A stretch of 56,274 bases of DNA from Oscillospiraceae bacterium. GTDB taxonomy: Bacteria > Bacillota > Clostridia > Oscillospirales > Oscillospiraceae. The DNA lies in assembly GCA_017408525.1 (NCBI GenBank), contig JAFQUN010000120.1:1-56274 (forward strand), given 5' to 3'. A program made the translations under genes and the position numbers. Of the stretch, positions 34,759 through 41,841 are shown one piece after another (position 1 is the first letter of the stretch; each line of letters starts with the position of its first letter). The notes below the pieces were generated by a model. It was not told the DNA's origin. It worked only from the letters and a program-made list of their open reading frames with translations, and did no database searches.

Positions 34759-35772
34759 TCAGGGCAGAACAGCCTGCGATGTGCCGCCGGGCAGGAGCGC
34801 ATCGGTGAGCGTGACGGCACCGCCGAGTGAGATGCCCGCGCCCTCAAGCGCGGAAACGTCACCTTCGGACAGCCAGACACGGTCGAAGTATTCGTTTACC
34901 ATCGGCGCTGTGAGCGCAGTGAGCGGTTCGGCGCGGACGAAGGTTTCGGCATCCATGACAAGCGACAGCTTTGCGCCTGTACGGCTGACAGCGGCTTGAA
35001 GCTCGGCGAGGAAATCCATCTGGAGCTGCGCGTCAAAACGCTCGCCGCCCGTGAGGAGCGCGAGGTCGCCGCAGGTAGGACTTGTGACGTGCTCCATCAC
35101 GATCTCGTCAAAGCCGAGCGCGGTGAGTTCGACCGCGCAGCTTGCGATATAGGTGCGAATGACATGATTGCTCAAAGATGACCAGTGGATGCCATCATTG
35201 TCTGCCCACATCGCGCCGTCGAGCGTTTCGACGGTGCAGCCTTTGTCAAAACCGATGAGGTGGTCGCGGAAGGCGGAAACGCGCGCGATGGCGTAAAGAC
35301 CGGTCTCCTCCAGTGCGGCGGTGATGCGCGCGTTGATGCTTTGTGCGCCGCTGTTCGCGCCGACATTTCGGGCGGCCGCCTCCTGCGAGTGCCACTCGAG
35401 CTTTCCGTCGTCGCGCTTCATGTCGAGGATGATGGCGTTTGCACCCGCCTCCTGCGCGAGTCCTGCGGCAGAGCCGTCAAGAAGCTGCGCGACGGTGACG
35501 CCGATGGCTTTTATGACCTGTGCATCGTCTGCGGCGGGAAGGATCTCGACCACGGGAGCTGTATCATCAGCCGTATCGTATGTATCGGAGGGCTTCGGCG
35601 GCTGCGGCACGGTCTGTTCAACGGGTGGTTTTCCGGGTGCGGGAGCGTCTATATTGGAGGTGGAGGCGTGGGGCTTGAAGTAGAGTACAATGCCGAGCGC
35701 GAGGATCAAAAACGCGGCTGCCGCCTGCAAAAGAAGCGATGTGCCGGACGGGCGGGTTTTATTGCTGTCCAT
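34759..35772 (-). CDS. Membrane-anchored glycosidase-like protein (DUF4015 type)
   Basis: Probable extracellular TIM-barrel protein related to DUF4015 putative glycoside hydrolases. The start is the ATG at 35772 after GAGAGGAG. In 337 residues: short cytoplasmic N-terminus, one transmembrane helix (SLLLQAAAAFLILALGIVLYF, about 12-32), a Pro/Asp-rich linker (about 33-80), then a barrel-like domain with IKAIGVTVAQLLDG, AGANAIILDMKRDDGKLEW (matching the VIDVKDDDG strand of the family), YAIARVSAF, and a strand FDEIVMEHVTSP. The catalytic residues cannot be fixed. It starts a unit with the sensor kinase and is divergent from the DUF4157 gene. Confidence 0.65.
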   Translation of the reverse strand: MDSNKTRPSGTSLLLQAAAAFLILALGIVLYFKPHASTSNIDAPAPGKPPVEQTVPQPPKPSDTYDTADDTAPVVEILPAADDAQVIKAIGVTVAQLLDGSAAGLAQEAGANAIILDMKRDDGKLEWHSQEAAARNVGANSGAQSINARITAALEETGLYAIARVSAFRDHLIGFDKGCTVETLDGAMWADNDGIHWSSLSNHVIRTYIASCAVELTALGFDEIVMEHVTSPTCGDLALLTGGERFDAQLQMDFLAELQAAVSRTGAKLSLVMDAETFVRAEPLTALTAPMVNEYFDRVWLSEGDVSALEGAGISLGGAVTLTDALLPGGTSQAVLP

Positions 35773-35851
35773 GGGAAAGACTCCTCTCCGTGAAGGCTGG
35801 TGACAAAGACGCGGTACCGCCCTGTTAAACAGCCAATTATCAACAGTGTAC

Positions 35852-35880
35852 ATTATACAGGGGGCAGAGGCTTTTTGGAA
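35852..35880 (-). promoter_or_regulatory. Predicted promoter of the DUF4015-like gene
   Basis: On the minus strand: TTCCAA (35880-35875), a 17-base spacer and TATAAT (35857-35852). The leader would be about 75 nt. Confidence 0.55.
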
Positions 35881-35895
35881 GAGACGATGTTACAT

Positions 35896-35939
35896 TTTAA
35901 GAAAAATTTAGAAAAAGGCGGTAATTTGTGTGTTATGAT
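35896..35939 (+). promoter_or_regulatory. A-rich direct repeat and -10 element upstream of the DUF4157 gene
   Basis: TTTAAGAAAAA (35896-35906) is followed at once by TTTAGAAAAA (35907-35916). TATGAT (35934-35939) lies 17 bases downstream, and no consensus -35 is present. This layout suits an activator-dependent promoter of the OmpR/PhoB class. A similar box lies at 41648-41666 upstream of the sensor kinase gene. Confidence 0.4.
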
Positions 35940-36003
35940 AAGAGCGAACAGTCAGCGCGGCAATTTTGCCGCGCGCAGCATACACGAAGGAGGTATATGC
36001 ACG

Positions 36004-37782
36004 ATGAGCAAAGTATATCTTGATCTTGCGGCGGAAAAAGAAGCCGACGATATCGGCAGGAAATTTATGAACAGCACCGACGTGGTCGGCGACATGAGCC
36101 GCGCCTACGGAAAGGATTTGTCCTCCGTCAAGATCCACACCGATTCCGGCGCGGCGGAAAAAGCGTCGCAGCGCGGTGTGGATGCGTTTTCGACGGGCAA
36201 GGACGTCTTTTTCGCGCGCGGTGCGTTCGATAGGAGCGACCCGGCAAGCCGCGGTCTTCTCGCCCATGAGCTGACGCATACCATGCAGCAGGGCGCGTTC
36301 GGTGCCGGCGTGGGAGAGGTGGCGCAGTCCGCTCCGATGGGCGCGGAGCAGGGCGGCTTGATCGAGCGGTTCAGAGCATGGAGAGAGCGCAGACGCGAGC
36401 GGAAAGAGCAGGAGCGTATAGCAAAAGAGGATATGCAGATGCAGAAAAAGCTCGGCCGGTTCCATGAAAAGGGCGACGATGCTTCGATGAAAGAAAGCGT
36501 GGAAGGCATGAGCGCCGATATGCTGCAAAGATACATCAACGGCGGGAGCAGCGAGCAGTTCCAAAAGGTGCAGTATGTCGAGATCAAGAAAGGATACAGG
36601 CAAGGCTGCTATAATACGAGAGAGCAGGCTGCGGCACTGCTTGCAAAGGCGAAGATCGAAGCAGGGGAGGAGTTGTCTGCGGAGATTTGGGCGCTTGCTG
36701 CCGAGGCACAGGATGGAACTTTCAGAAATTGCCTGGATAACGAAGCCGACACCCGCACAACGCAGCCGCTGGCGGCGTTGGAGACGAAAGAGCAGCTGGA
36801 AGAGCATATCGCAAGCGGTGAAAATCAACCGCTTCGCGCCTCCTTAAATGTGCGTATCGGCGATAAGACGGTCGGCTGCCGAAGCACCAGAGGCTATGCG
36901 GTCGCCAGATTGATGAGCATACTGCCGGAGAATGAGAGATATGGCGAGCGGATGGAGGCTCTTATTCGACAGATGCCCGGCGAACTGTCTTTGCTGAACG
37001 CTCTGCTGGAAGAAAAAGACATGAAATTGGCGGCGCGTGTGAACGCGATGTCGAAAGAAGAACTGTTTGCCTATGTCAAAAACAATCAGTGGGGCAGCAA
37101 GGGATCGCGCTTCAACGGACAAAGAAATGTGGATAAGCGCAACTTTGAGGATGCCAGAGAGGTTGCGATCGCAAAGCTTTTGCAAATTGCAAGTCCCGAA
37201 GAATTGCAGGATGCGAACATCCAGGACGAGATCGTCACCGACTTCAACACCGGCATGGGCAAATACATGAGAGAAAAAAATCAGAACGATCTTCCGGAGG
37301 TACGAAGTGTCTGGCGCGGATCGAAGGGGATCATGGGCAATATGGCGGCGATGCTCAACAAGATGGTGCCGCAGGAGAGCGAAGACAAGGTGGTCGAAGA
37401 GATACTGGAAAACTCACCCAACGAGATCAACGAGAACACCGTCGGTGCAGCAACCGAACATTTCGTTTCCACCGTGCTTTCGAGCAATCCTGCGATCACG
37501 ACCCTTTTGCAGAAGGCCGGCGGCAGTTTTGAAGGAGTTGCCGCATTTGAAAGTGCGCAGGCGCGCTCCAATCAGATCATGAACTTCCTTGTTCTCTCTA
37601 CACTCAACAAGCGGTTTACGGACAATAGCGTACGAGCCGCGCTGAGCGGAGAGAAGGATAAATCGCAAATGTATAAGCAAATCGCGATCGCCATTCAGAA
37701 TTACACGAATAAGATCGCGCCGACCGTGGAAGGAAGCTTTGTTGGAACGCTTACAGAGTATTTCAGCCGAAAAAGCGCATAA
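36004..37782 (+). CDS. DUF4157 (eCIS core domain) protein with HExxH motif
   Basis: A 592-residue protein with an N-terminal DUF4157/eCIS-core domain, a domain found in many cargo or accessory proteins of extracellular contractile injection systems. The start is the ATG at 36004, behind GAAGGAGG; the frame continues back to 35800 without support. The domain spans about 5-97: EADDIGRKFMN, VKIHTDSGAAEKASQRGVDAFSTGKDVFFARG and LLAHELTHTMQQG, where HELTH (88-92) is a zinc-peptidase motif. After it come a basic helix (WRERRRERKEQERI, about 124-137) and about 450 mostly helical residues of no recognised family. There is no signal peptide. It faces a 75-residue gene across a shared terminator, with a probable eCIS-type ATPase beyond. 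Confidence 0.82.
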   Translation: MSKVYLDLAAEKEADDIGRKFMNSTDVVGDMSRAYGKDLSSVKIHTDSGAAEKASQRGVDAFSTGKDVFFARGAFDRSDPASRGLLAHELTHTMQQGAFGAGVGEVAQSAPMGAEQGGLIERFRAWRERRRERKEQERIAKEDMQMQKKLGRFHEKGDDASMKESVEGMSADMLQRYINGGSSEQFQKVQYVEIKKGYRQGCYNTREQAAALLAKAKIEAGEELSAEIWALAAEAQDGTFRNCLDNEADTRTTQPLAALETKEQLEEHIASGENQPLRASLNVRIGDKTVGCRSTRGYAVARLMSILPENERYGERMEALIRQMPGELSLLNALLEEKDMKLAARVNAMSKEELFAYVKNNQWGSKGSRFNGQRNVDKRNFEDAREVAIAKLLQIASPEELQDANIQDEIVTDFNTGMGKYMREKNQNDLPEVRSVWRGSKGIMGNMAAMLNKMVPQESEDKVVEEILENSPNEINENTVGAATEHFVSTVLSSNPAITTLLQKAGGSFEGVAAFESAQARSNQIMNFLVLSTLNKRFTDNSVRAALSGEKDKSQMYKQIAIAIQNYTNKIAPTVEGSFVGTLTEYFSRKSA

Positions 37783-37787
37783 CGCGT

Positions 37788-37823
37788 AAAAAGGATGCCG
37801 CCTTTGTGGGCGGCATCCTTTTA
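37788..37823. terminator. Bidirectional terminator after the DUF4157 gene
   Basis: A stem AAAAGGATGCCGCC / GGCGGCATCCTTTT (37789-37802 with 37809-37822) has A/T ends on both strands, between convergent genes. Confidence 0.9.
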
Positions 37824-38048
37824 TTCATCTATCCGTATCGCCGCCTGCCTGTCGAAAACAGACGGGGCGGTGTTGATGCCGCCGAAGCTGCGGTCTGCGC
37901 CGTCGTCAAACGCGCTTTTTGCTTTGTTGAGCGGCACGAAGCGCGGACGTTCCATCTCCTCCTCCATCTCTTCATCGGGTTGGGGGAGGTTTTTCTTTTG
38001 CTGCTGCTTCATGCGGCGCTGTTGTTCGAGGCGGTCGATAGAGCGCAT
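37821..38048 (-). CDS. Small charged protein of unknown function (75 aa)
   Basis: Begins at the ATG at 38048, seven bases after AAAAGGAG; upstream codons fall into repeat B. The product (75 residues) is soluble and probably disordered. It has a Gln/Arg/Lys-rich start (RLEQQRRMKQQQKK), a Pro/Glu/Met-rich middle (PQPDEEMEEEMERPRF) and a C-terminal part SAFDDGADRSFGGINTAPSVFDRQ. It lies downstream of the AAA+ ATPase on the same strand, with the 560-bp repeat B element between them. It could be a small partner of the ATPase or of the DUF4157 protein; there is no direct evidence for this. Confidence 0.65.
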   Translation of the reverse strand: MRSIDRLEQQRRMKQQQKKNLPQPDEEMEEEMERPRFVPLNKAKSAFDDGADRSFGGINTAPSVFDRQAAIRIDE

Positions 38049-38080
38049 AGGGGGTTCTCCTTTTTTGGTTTTTCGTTGAT

Positions 38081-38203
38081 GCAAATGCCTGCGAAGGGAC
38101 TTGTTTCGCGCCTGCGGGCGCGAGGTCCTTTTGCCGTCACGCAAAAGGACCCAAAAAGTGATTTAGAAACCTACGGTTTCTAAAGACTTCCCTTCGGACC
38201 GCT
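38081..38203 (-). repeat. Inverted partial copy of the tail of repeat family B
   Basis: Read on the minus strand it matches the last 110 bases of the element at 38254-38642: the hairpins TTTAGAAACC/GGTTTCTAAA, GGTCCTTTTGC/GCAAAAGGACC and CGCGCC/GGCGCG, then CCCTTCGCAGGCATTTGC. With the right-hand copy it forms terminal inverted repeats of about 110 bp (outer ends 38081-38098 and 38619-38636). Confidence 0.75.
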
Positions 38204-38253
38204 TGATAATGCATCGATAAGCCTCGGCGCAAGGTTATCGAATCGGCTGTGCA

Positions 38254-38642
38254 CTTTTTCTCGGGCGTTACGCCCTACATTGTGCGTGATGGCGGCGATT
38301 GCGTTTTTAGTACAGCGCCTACTCTTGATAAGCCCCGATGATGCGGGGGTCAACGACGGTTTACGGGATGCCATCTTTGCTCAAGCCGCAGTAGGCGCAG
38401 CTGTTGAAACGCATCTACTATCGTTACCCACCCCATCCAGCGCGTAACGCGCGGAGGAAACAGCAGAGGCAAGTTCGTCAAAGTGCGCCGTGGCTCGCCT
38501 CGGCAGTTGTAGTATAGCGAAAGGGAAATTCTCAAAAACCGTAGGTTTTTGAGCCGACTTTTTGGTTCCTTTTTCCTCGGCGGGAAAAAGGAACTCCGCT
38601 CAGACGCGAGCGGAATAACCCCCTCGCAGGCATTGCGGCAAG
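38254..38642 (+). repeat. Repeat family B, copy 2, structured non-coding element
   Basis: Aligns along its length with 7189-7558. It holds GGGCGTTACGCCC, CAGCGCCTAC with GCAGTAGGCGC, GCGCGTAACGCGC, and the three final hairpins CTCAAAAACC/GGTTTTTGAG (38531-38553), GTTCCTTTTTCC/GGAAAAAGGAAC (38565-38594) and CCGCTC/GAGCGG. It separates the ATPase gene from the 75-residue gene. The gap between the two minus-strand genes holds nothing else recognisable. Confidence 0.8.
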
Positions 38643-38667
38643 AAAAAGACATGAAGAGAAGAAAACC

Positions 38668-40944
38668 TCACAGCACCATATGTGCATACGGCTCAAAGTC
38701 CGCTCTCGTGAACACCTTGCCCGTTTTCACAAACTCATACTTGATCGCCTGCAAATAGTGCTTCATGTGCACCTCACCCTCCGCTTCGGGGTCTGCGGCG
38801 GCAAGAAACGCGGCGTTCAGGATACAGTTTTTGATGTTGCCGCCGACGAACTCAAATCGCTCGGCGAGGAAACGGATGTCCACATCCTCGGCAAGCGGCG
38901 TCGTCTTGGGGATCGTCGTGCGCCAGAGCATCTCGCGCGTGTCGGCGTCGGGAAACTGGAACTCGACGATAAACTTCATGCGGCGGAAAAACGCCGGGTC
39001 GATGTTGTGCTTATAGTTGGTGGCAAGGACGCTCACGCCGTCGTAGGCTTCGACCTCCTGCAAAAGGAGCGCCGTTTTGTTATTATTCGACGACTGGTTG
39101 CTGCCGCCGTCATCGGAGCGCTTGGCAAAGAGCGTATCGCACTCGTCGAAAAAGAGGACGACGTTGCATTTTTTCGCCTCGCGGAAGATCATCGATATCG
39201 CCTTTTCTGTCTCGCCGACGTACTTGTCGACGACCTTGGAAAGGTCGACGCGGTAGAGTTCGAGGTTCATCTCGTGGGCGATGACCTGCGCGCACATCGA
39301 CTTACCGGTACCGGGCGCGCCGAACAAAAGCACGGACAATCCGCGTCCGTAGGGGTACTTTTTGATGTAGTTCCACTGCTCATAGACCTGCTTGCGGTAG
39401 ATGAGCTGATCGCAGGCGTTTTTGAGCGCCAAGCGCTGGTCGGGGTTCATCACGATGTCGTCCCAGCCGAAGTTTGCGGGGATACGCGTTGCCTTCTGCG
39501 TCAGCTCGTGGCTCATCTGATTGTTGCACGACTGGAAGAGCATCGCGCGCGGCACATCGATGAACTTATTCATGTTGGCAAGGGATTTTCCCTGACGCAG
39601 TGCGTCTTTAATCTTGCCCGGGGTGAAGAGAAACTTCGTTGCAAGCTCGGTGAGGTCAACGTCGGCGTTCAAAATATACGGCTTTGCGTAATACTGCCAC
39701 ACCGCCTCACGTTCGGAGAAGTTGGGCGTTGGCAGCTCAAGGGCGGCAAAATCGAGCGTTGTCATCTGTTTGAGCGCGAGCTTTTCCTTGCTCGTTGTGA
39801 AGACGGTCAGCCCCTGCTTTGTGAATTTGCCGAAGGCGAGATCCATATAGCCGAAGAACTTATCTTTTTCGTCCTCGCGGTAGCTTAAATTATCAAGGCA
39901 CACACATGCGTCCGTCAGGATGCACTCGCGCGCGGCAGCCCAGAGTGCCTGCTCGACAAAGCGGAAGTCGTAGACAAAAAGTTTTGCGCAGTTAACGCTC
40001 ACGCAGGAAAGACCATGTCCCGCGCAGAAGTGGCGGATGGTGAATTTGCGGCCCGAGCCCTCGTCGCCGTAGAGGGCGAAAATGCGCGTGCCGTCGTCAT
40101 AGGCGATGTTCAGCGCGTCGAGCACCTGCCCGTTTGCGAGGAACGGGTCAAGTTCGCCGCCATCGGTCGGGCGCGAGAAAAAGCGCGTATAGTTCTCGTC
40201 AATGCGCGCCGGCTCTGTACCGAAGAGGAAGTCGATGATGCGCTTATCGGGAGAGACGAGTGTTGAAAAGGGCATCGCGCCGTTGATCTGAAGTGTGAGA
40301 ATACTTTGCAGCTGCTCGAGCGCAAGCGACATCTGGGCATAACTTTCGGTGATGGAGAAGTTTTTGCCGTAGTAAACGCGCGCCGCCGATTCGATGCTCG
40401 GCGCGGAGAGGTTTCCGTTCTGGTTGACGACCTGAAAAACCGAGGCGTAGTTCGTCTGTGTCGACGAGAGAATGGCACAGGCAAAGCAGAAAACAGTGAA
40501 AGGCGCAAAGTGCAGCTTCGCGCACAGGTCGTACAGCGGGAGAGGCTGCTCCGTCAGCGCGGCGCGGTGGTCGATGTAGGCAAGAAGGTCGGCAATATCT
40601 GTCTCCTTCTGCGCAGGCGCAGCAGGCAGCTCGTCGCCAAAGCCGGCGAAAAGAGAAACGAGCTCGTCCGGCAGAATGAGATCGTCATCCGCTTCATCCG
40701 TGCTTTGTGTGTCAGATACAGCCGCTGCGTGAAAGTCGGCAAGATGCTTTTCACAAAGGTCACGCGCGATCTCGATATCGGGGTAGAGTACATTCTTAAA
40801 GCCGCCGCCGTCGGAGGCAAAAAGCTGCATCAAATGCTCGATATAGGAGGAGAGCTGGCGATCAACACAGGCAAAAAGATGCTCGGTGTACTCCCGATAT
40901 CCGGAAAAGGGGGTGTTTTTCTTTTCAAAATCAAAAAAGTCCAT
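38668..40944 (-). CDS. AAA+ ATPase resembling the ATPase of contractile injection systems
   Basis: Cytoplasmic ATPase of 758 residues. The start is the ATG at 40944, five bases after AAAGGGAGG. The N-terminal 240 residues are helical and unknown. Then come two ATPase modules: a degenerate one (about 260-440, with YGDEGSGRKFTIRHF as P-loop and ACVCLDNL as Walker B) and an intact one (about 490-720): FGWDDIV, Walker A FGAPGTGKS (542-549), KYVGETEKAISMIF, Walker B VVLFFDECDTLFAKR (595-609), ATNYKHNIDPAFFRRMKFIVEFQFPD with the arginine finger region. This second module is of the type seen in Afp15/PVC15 ATPases of eCIS loci. It follows the response regulator gene by 17 bases, so the two form an operon. 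A nearby DUF4157 protein supports the eCIS link; structural genes are absent here. Confidence 0.85.
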   Translation of the reverse strand: MDFFDFEKKNTPFSGYREYTEHLFACVDRQLSSYIEHLMQLFASDGGGFKNVLYPDIEIARDLCEKHLADFHAAAVSDTQSTDEADDDLILPDELVSLFAGFGDELPAAPAQKETDIADLLAYIDHRAALTEQPLPLYDLCAKLHFAPFTVFCFACAILSSTQTNYASVFQVVNQNGNLSAPSIESAARVYYGKNFSITESYAQMSLALEQLQSILTLQINGAMPFSTLVSPDKRIIDFLFGTEPARIDENYTRFFSRPTDGGELDPFLANGQVLDALNIAYDDGTRIFALYGDEGSGRKFTIRHFCAGHGLSCVSVNCAKLFVYDFRFVEQALWAAARECILTDACVCLDNLSYREDEKDKFFGYMDLAFGKFTKQGLTVFTTSKEKLALKQMTTLDFAALELPTPNFSEREAVWQYYAKPYILNADVDLTELATKFLFTPGKIKDALRQGKSLANMNKFIDVPRAMLFQSCNNQMSHELTQKATRIPANFGWDDIVMNPDQRLALKNACDQLIYRKQVYEQWNYIKKYPYGRGLSVLLFGAPGTGKSMCAQVIAHEMNLELYRVDLSKVVDKYVGETEKAISMIFREAKKCNVVLFFDECDTLFAKRSDDGGSNQSSNNNKTALLLQEVEAYDGVSVLATNYKHNIDPAFFRRMKFIVEFQFPDADTREMLWRTTIPKTTPLAEDVDIRFLAERFEFVGGNIKNCILNAAFLAAADPEAEGEVHMKHYLQAIKYEFVKTGKVFTRADFEPYAHMVL

Positions 40945-40961
40945 AGAAACCTCCCTTTTGG

Positions 40962-41633
40962 TCAAACATCGGAGAAAATGTAGCCCGCGCCGCGGATGGT
41001 TTGGATCACACCGCGGTGATCGGGGTCGATCTTCTTGCGAAGGTTCGAGATATGTACCATGACTGTGCGGAAATCACCGAGGCTGTCGCTCGACCAGACA
41101 TTCTCATAGAGATCCTGATACAAAAGAAGCGTATCGGGATGCTCGACCATGTAATGCAAAAGAGCATATTCGATGGAGGAGAGGTCTGTTTCCTCGCCGC
41201 TGCGCACGATGCTGCGGTGGAGCGTGTCCATCGTGAAGGAGCGGAAGGTGCGAAGGGGGCTTTCGGTCAGCTTTTTCGAGCGGCGGATCACCGCGTCGGC
41301 GCGGGCGAGCAGCTCCGGATAGCGCACGGGCTTGACCATATAATCGTCGCCGCCGCTTTTGAGTGCGCCGACGATGGTGTCGCCGTCTTCCAGACAGCTC
41401 ATAAAAATGATCGGGCAGTCGCAGCTTTTGCGGACGGTGCGGCACAGCTCATCGCCGGAGCGGTCGGGAAGCATGATGTCGAGCAGGATGAGGTCATATT
41501 CTGTCTTTGCAAGAAGCTCCTCTGCCTCGGCGCAGGTAAAGGCAGTGTCGACGCTGTGACCGGCGTGGGTGAGGTGCAAAAGGGTAATATCGGAAAGGTC
41601 GTGGTCATCCTCAACGAGCAAGATGTTATACAT
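40962..41633 (-). CDS. OmpR-family response regulator
   Basis: A DNA-binding two-component regulator of 223 residues. Receiver domain: acidic pair EDD (8-10), phospho-Asp52 in LILLDIMLPD, Ser in FMSCLEDGD (the usual conserved Thr/Ser) and KP in DDYMVKPVRYPELLAR. C-terminal winged helix about 125-223, with DLSSIEYALLHYMVEHPDTLL, the recognition region TVMVHISNLRKKI and the final IQTIRGAGYIF. The ATG follows AAGGAGGGG. It is the first gene of an operon with the AAA+ ATPase, and a sensor kinase gene lies divergently upstream. This placement suggests that the pair controls the ATPase and possibly the DUF4157 gene. Confidence 0.95.
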   Translation of the reverse strand: MYNILLVEDDHDLSDITLLHLTHAGHSVDTAFTCAEAEELLAKTEYDLILLDIMLPDRSGDELCRTVRKSCDCPIIFMSCLEDGDTIVGALKSGGDDYMVKPVRYPELLARADAVIRRSKKLTESPLRTFRSFTMDTLHRSIVRSGEETDLSSIEYALLHYMVEHPDTLLLYQDLYENVWSSDSLGDFRTVMVHISNLRKKIDPDHRGVIQTIRGAGYIFSDV

Positions 41634-41647
41634 GAGCCCCTCCTTAC

Positions 41648-41695
41648 AGAAAAATTAAAAAAGACGTTGCACAAGGCAGGAAAATTCACTATAAT
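41648..41695 (+). promoter_or_regulatory. A-rich box and consensus promoter of the sensor kinase gene
   Basis: TTGCAC (41667-41672), a 17-base spacer and TATAAT (41690-41695) make a strong promoter with a leader of about 140 nt. Directly upstream, AGAAAAATTAAAAAAGACG (41648-41666) resembles the box upstream of the DUF4157 gene. Relative to the -10 element the two boxes are offset by ten bases, one helical turn. Confidence 0.6.
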
Positions 41696-41711
41696 GCAGA
41701 GTTAAGGTAAA

Positions 41712-41735
41712 ATATGCCGAGCGGATGCGGTATAT
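41712..41735. promoter_or_regulatory. Interrupted palindrome between the facing promoters
   Basis: ATATGCCG, an 8-base spacer and CGGTATAT form an inverted repeat with one mismatch. It lies in the interval transcribed from both facing promoters. It could be an operator or an RNA hairpin. Confidence 0.4.
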
Positions 41736-41765
41736 GCGAACTTTTCTGCAAAGCATATTTTCAAT

Positions 41766-41794
41766 ATTATACAACATATAAAAAATTTTGTCAC
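41766..41794 (-). promoter_or_regulatory. Predicted promoter of the response regulator-ATPase operon
   Basis: On the minus strand: GTGACA (41794-41789), a 17-base spacer and TATAAT (41771-41766). Transcription would begin near 41760 and run toward the kinase promoter, so the two leaders overlap by about 58 bases. Confidence 0.55.
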
Positions 41795-41841
41795 TTCTTT
41801 TTTCGACATTTATCGACGACAGGAAGGGGAGGGGAGCATTT

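Noticed and set aside
35811-35824. T-box-like sequence AGGGCGGTACCGCG upstream of the DUF4015-like gene (minus strand)
   Set aside because: The TGG that pairs with the tRNA end is CGG here, and the predicted start site leaves no room for Stem I or a specifier loop. The motif is probably just the palindrome GCGGTACCGC.
35800-36003. N-terminal extension of the DUF4157 protein from 35800
   Set aside because: It overlaps the divergent promoter and -10 region, and the ATG at 36004 has a near-perfect ribosome binding site and starts the known domain.
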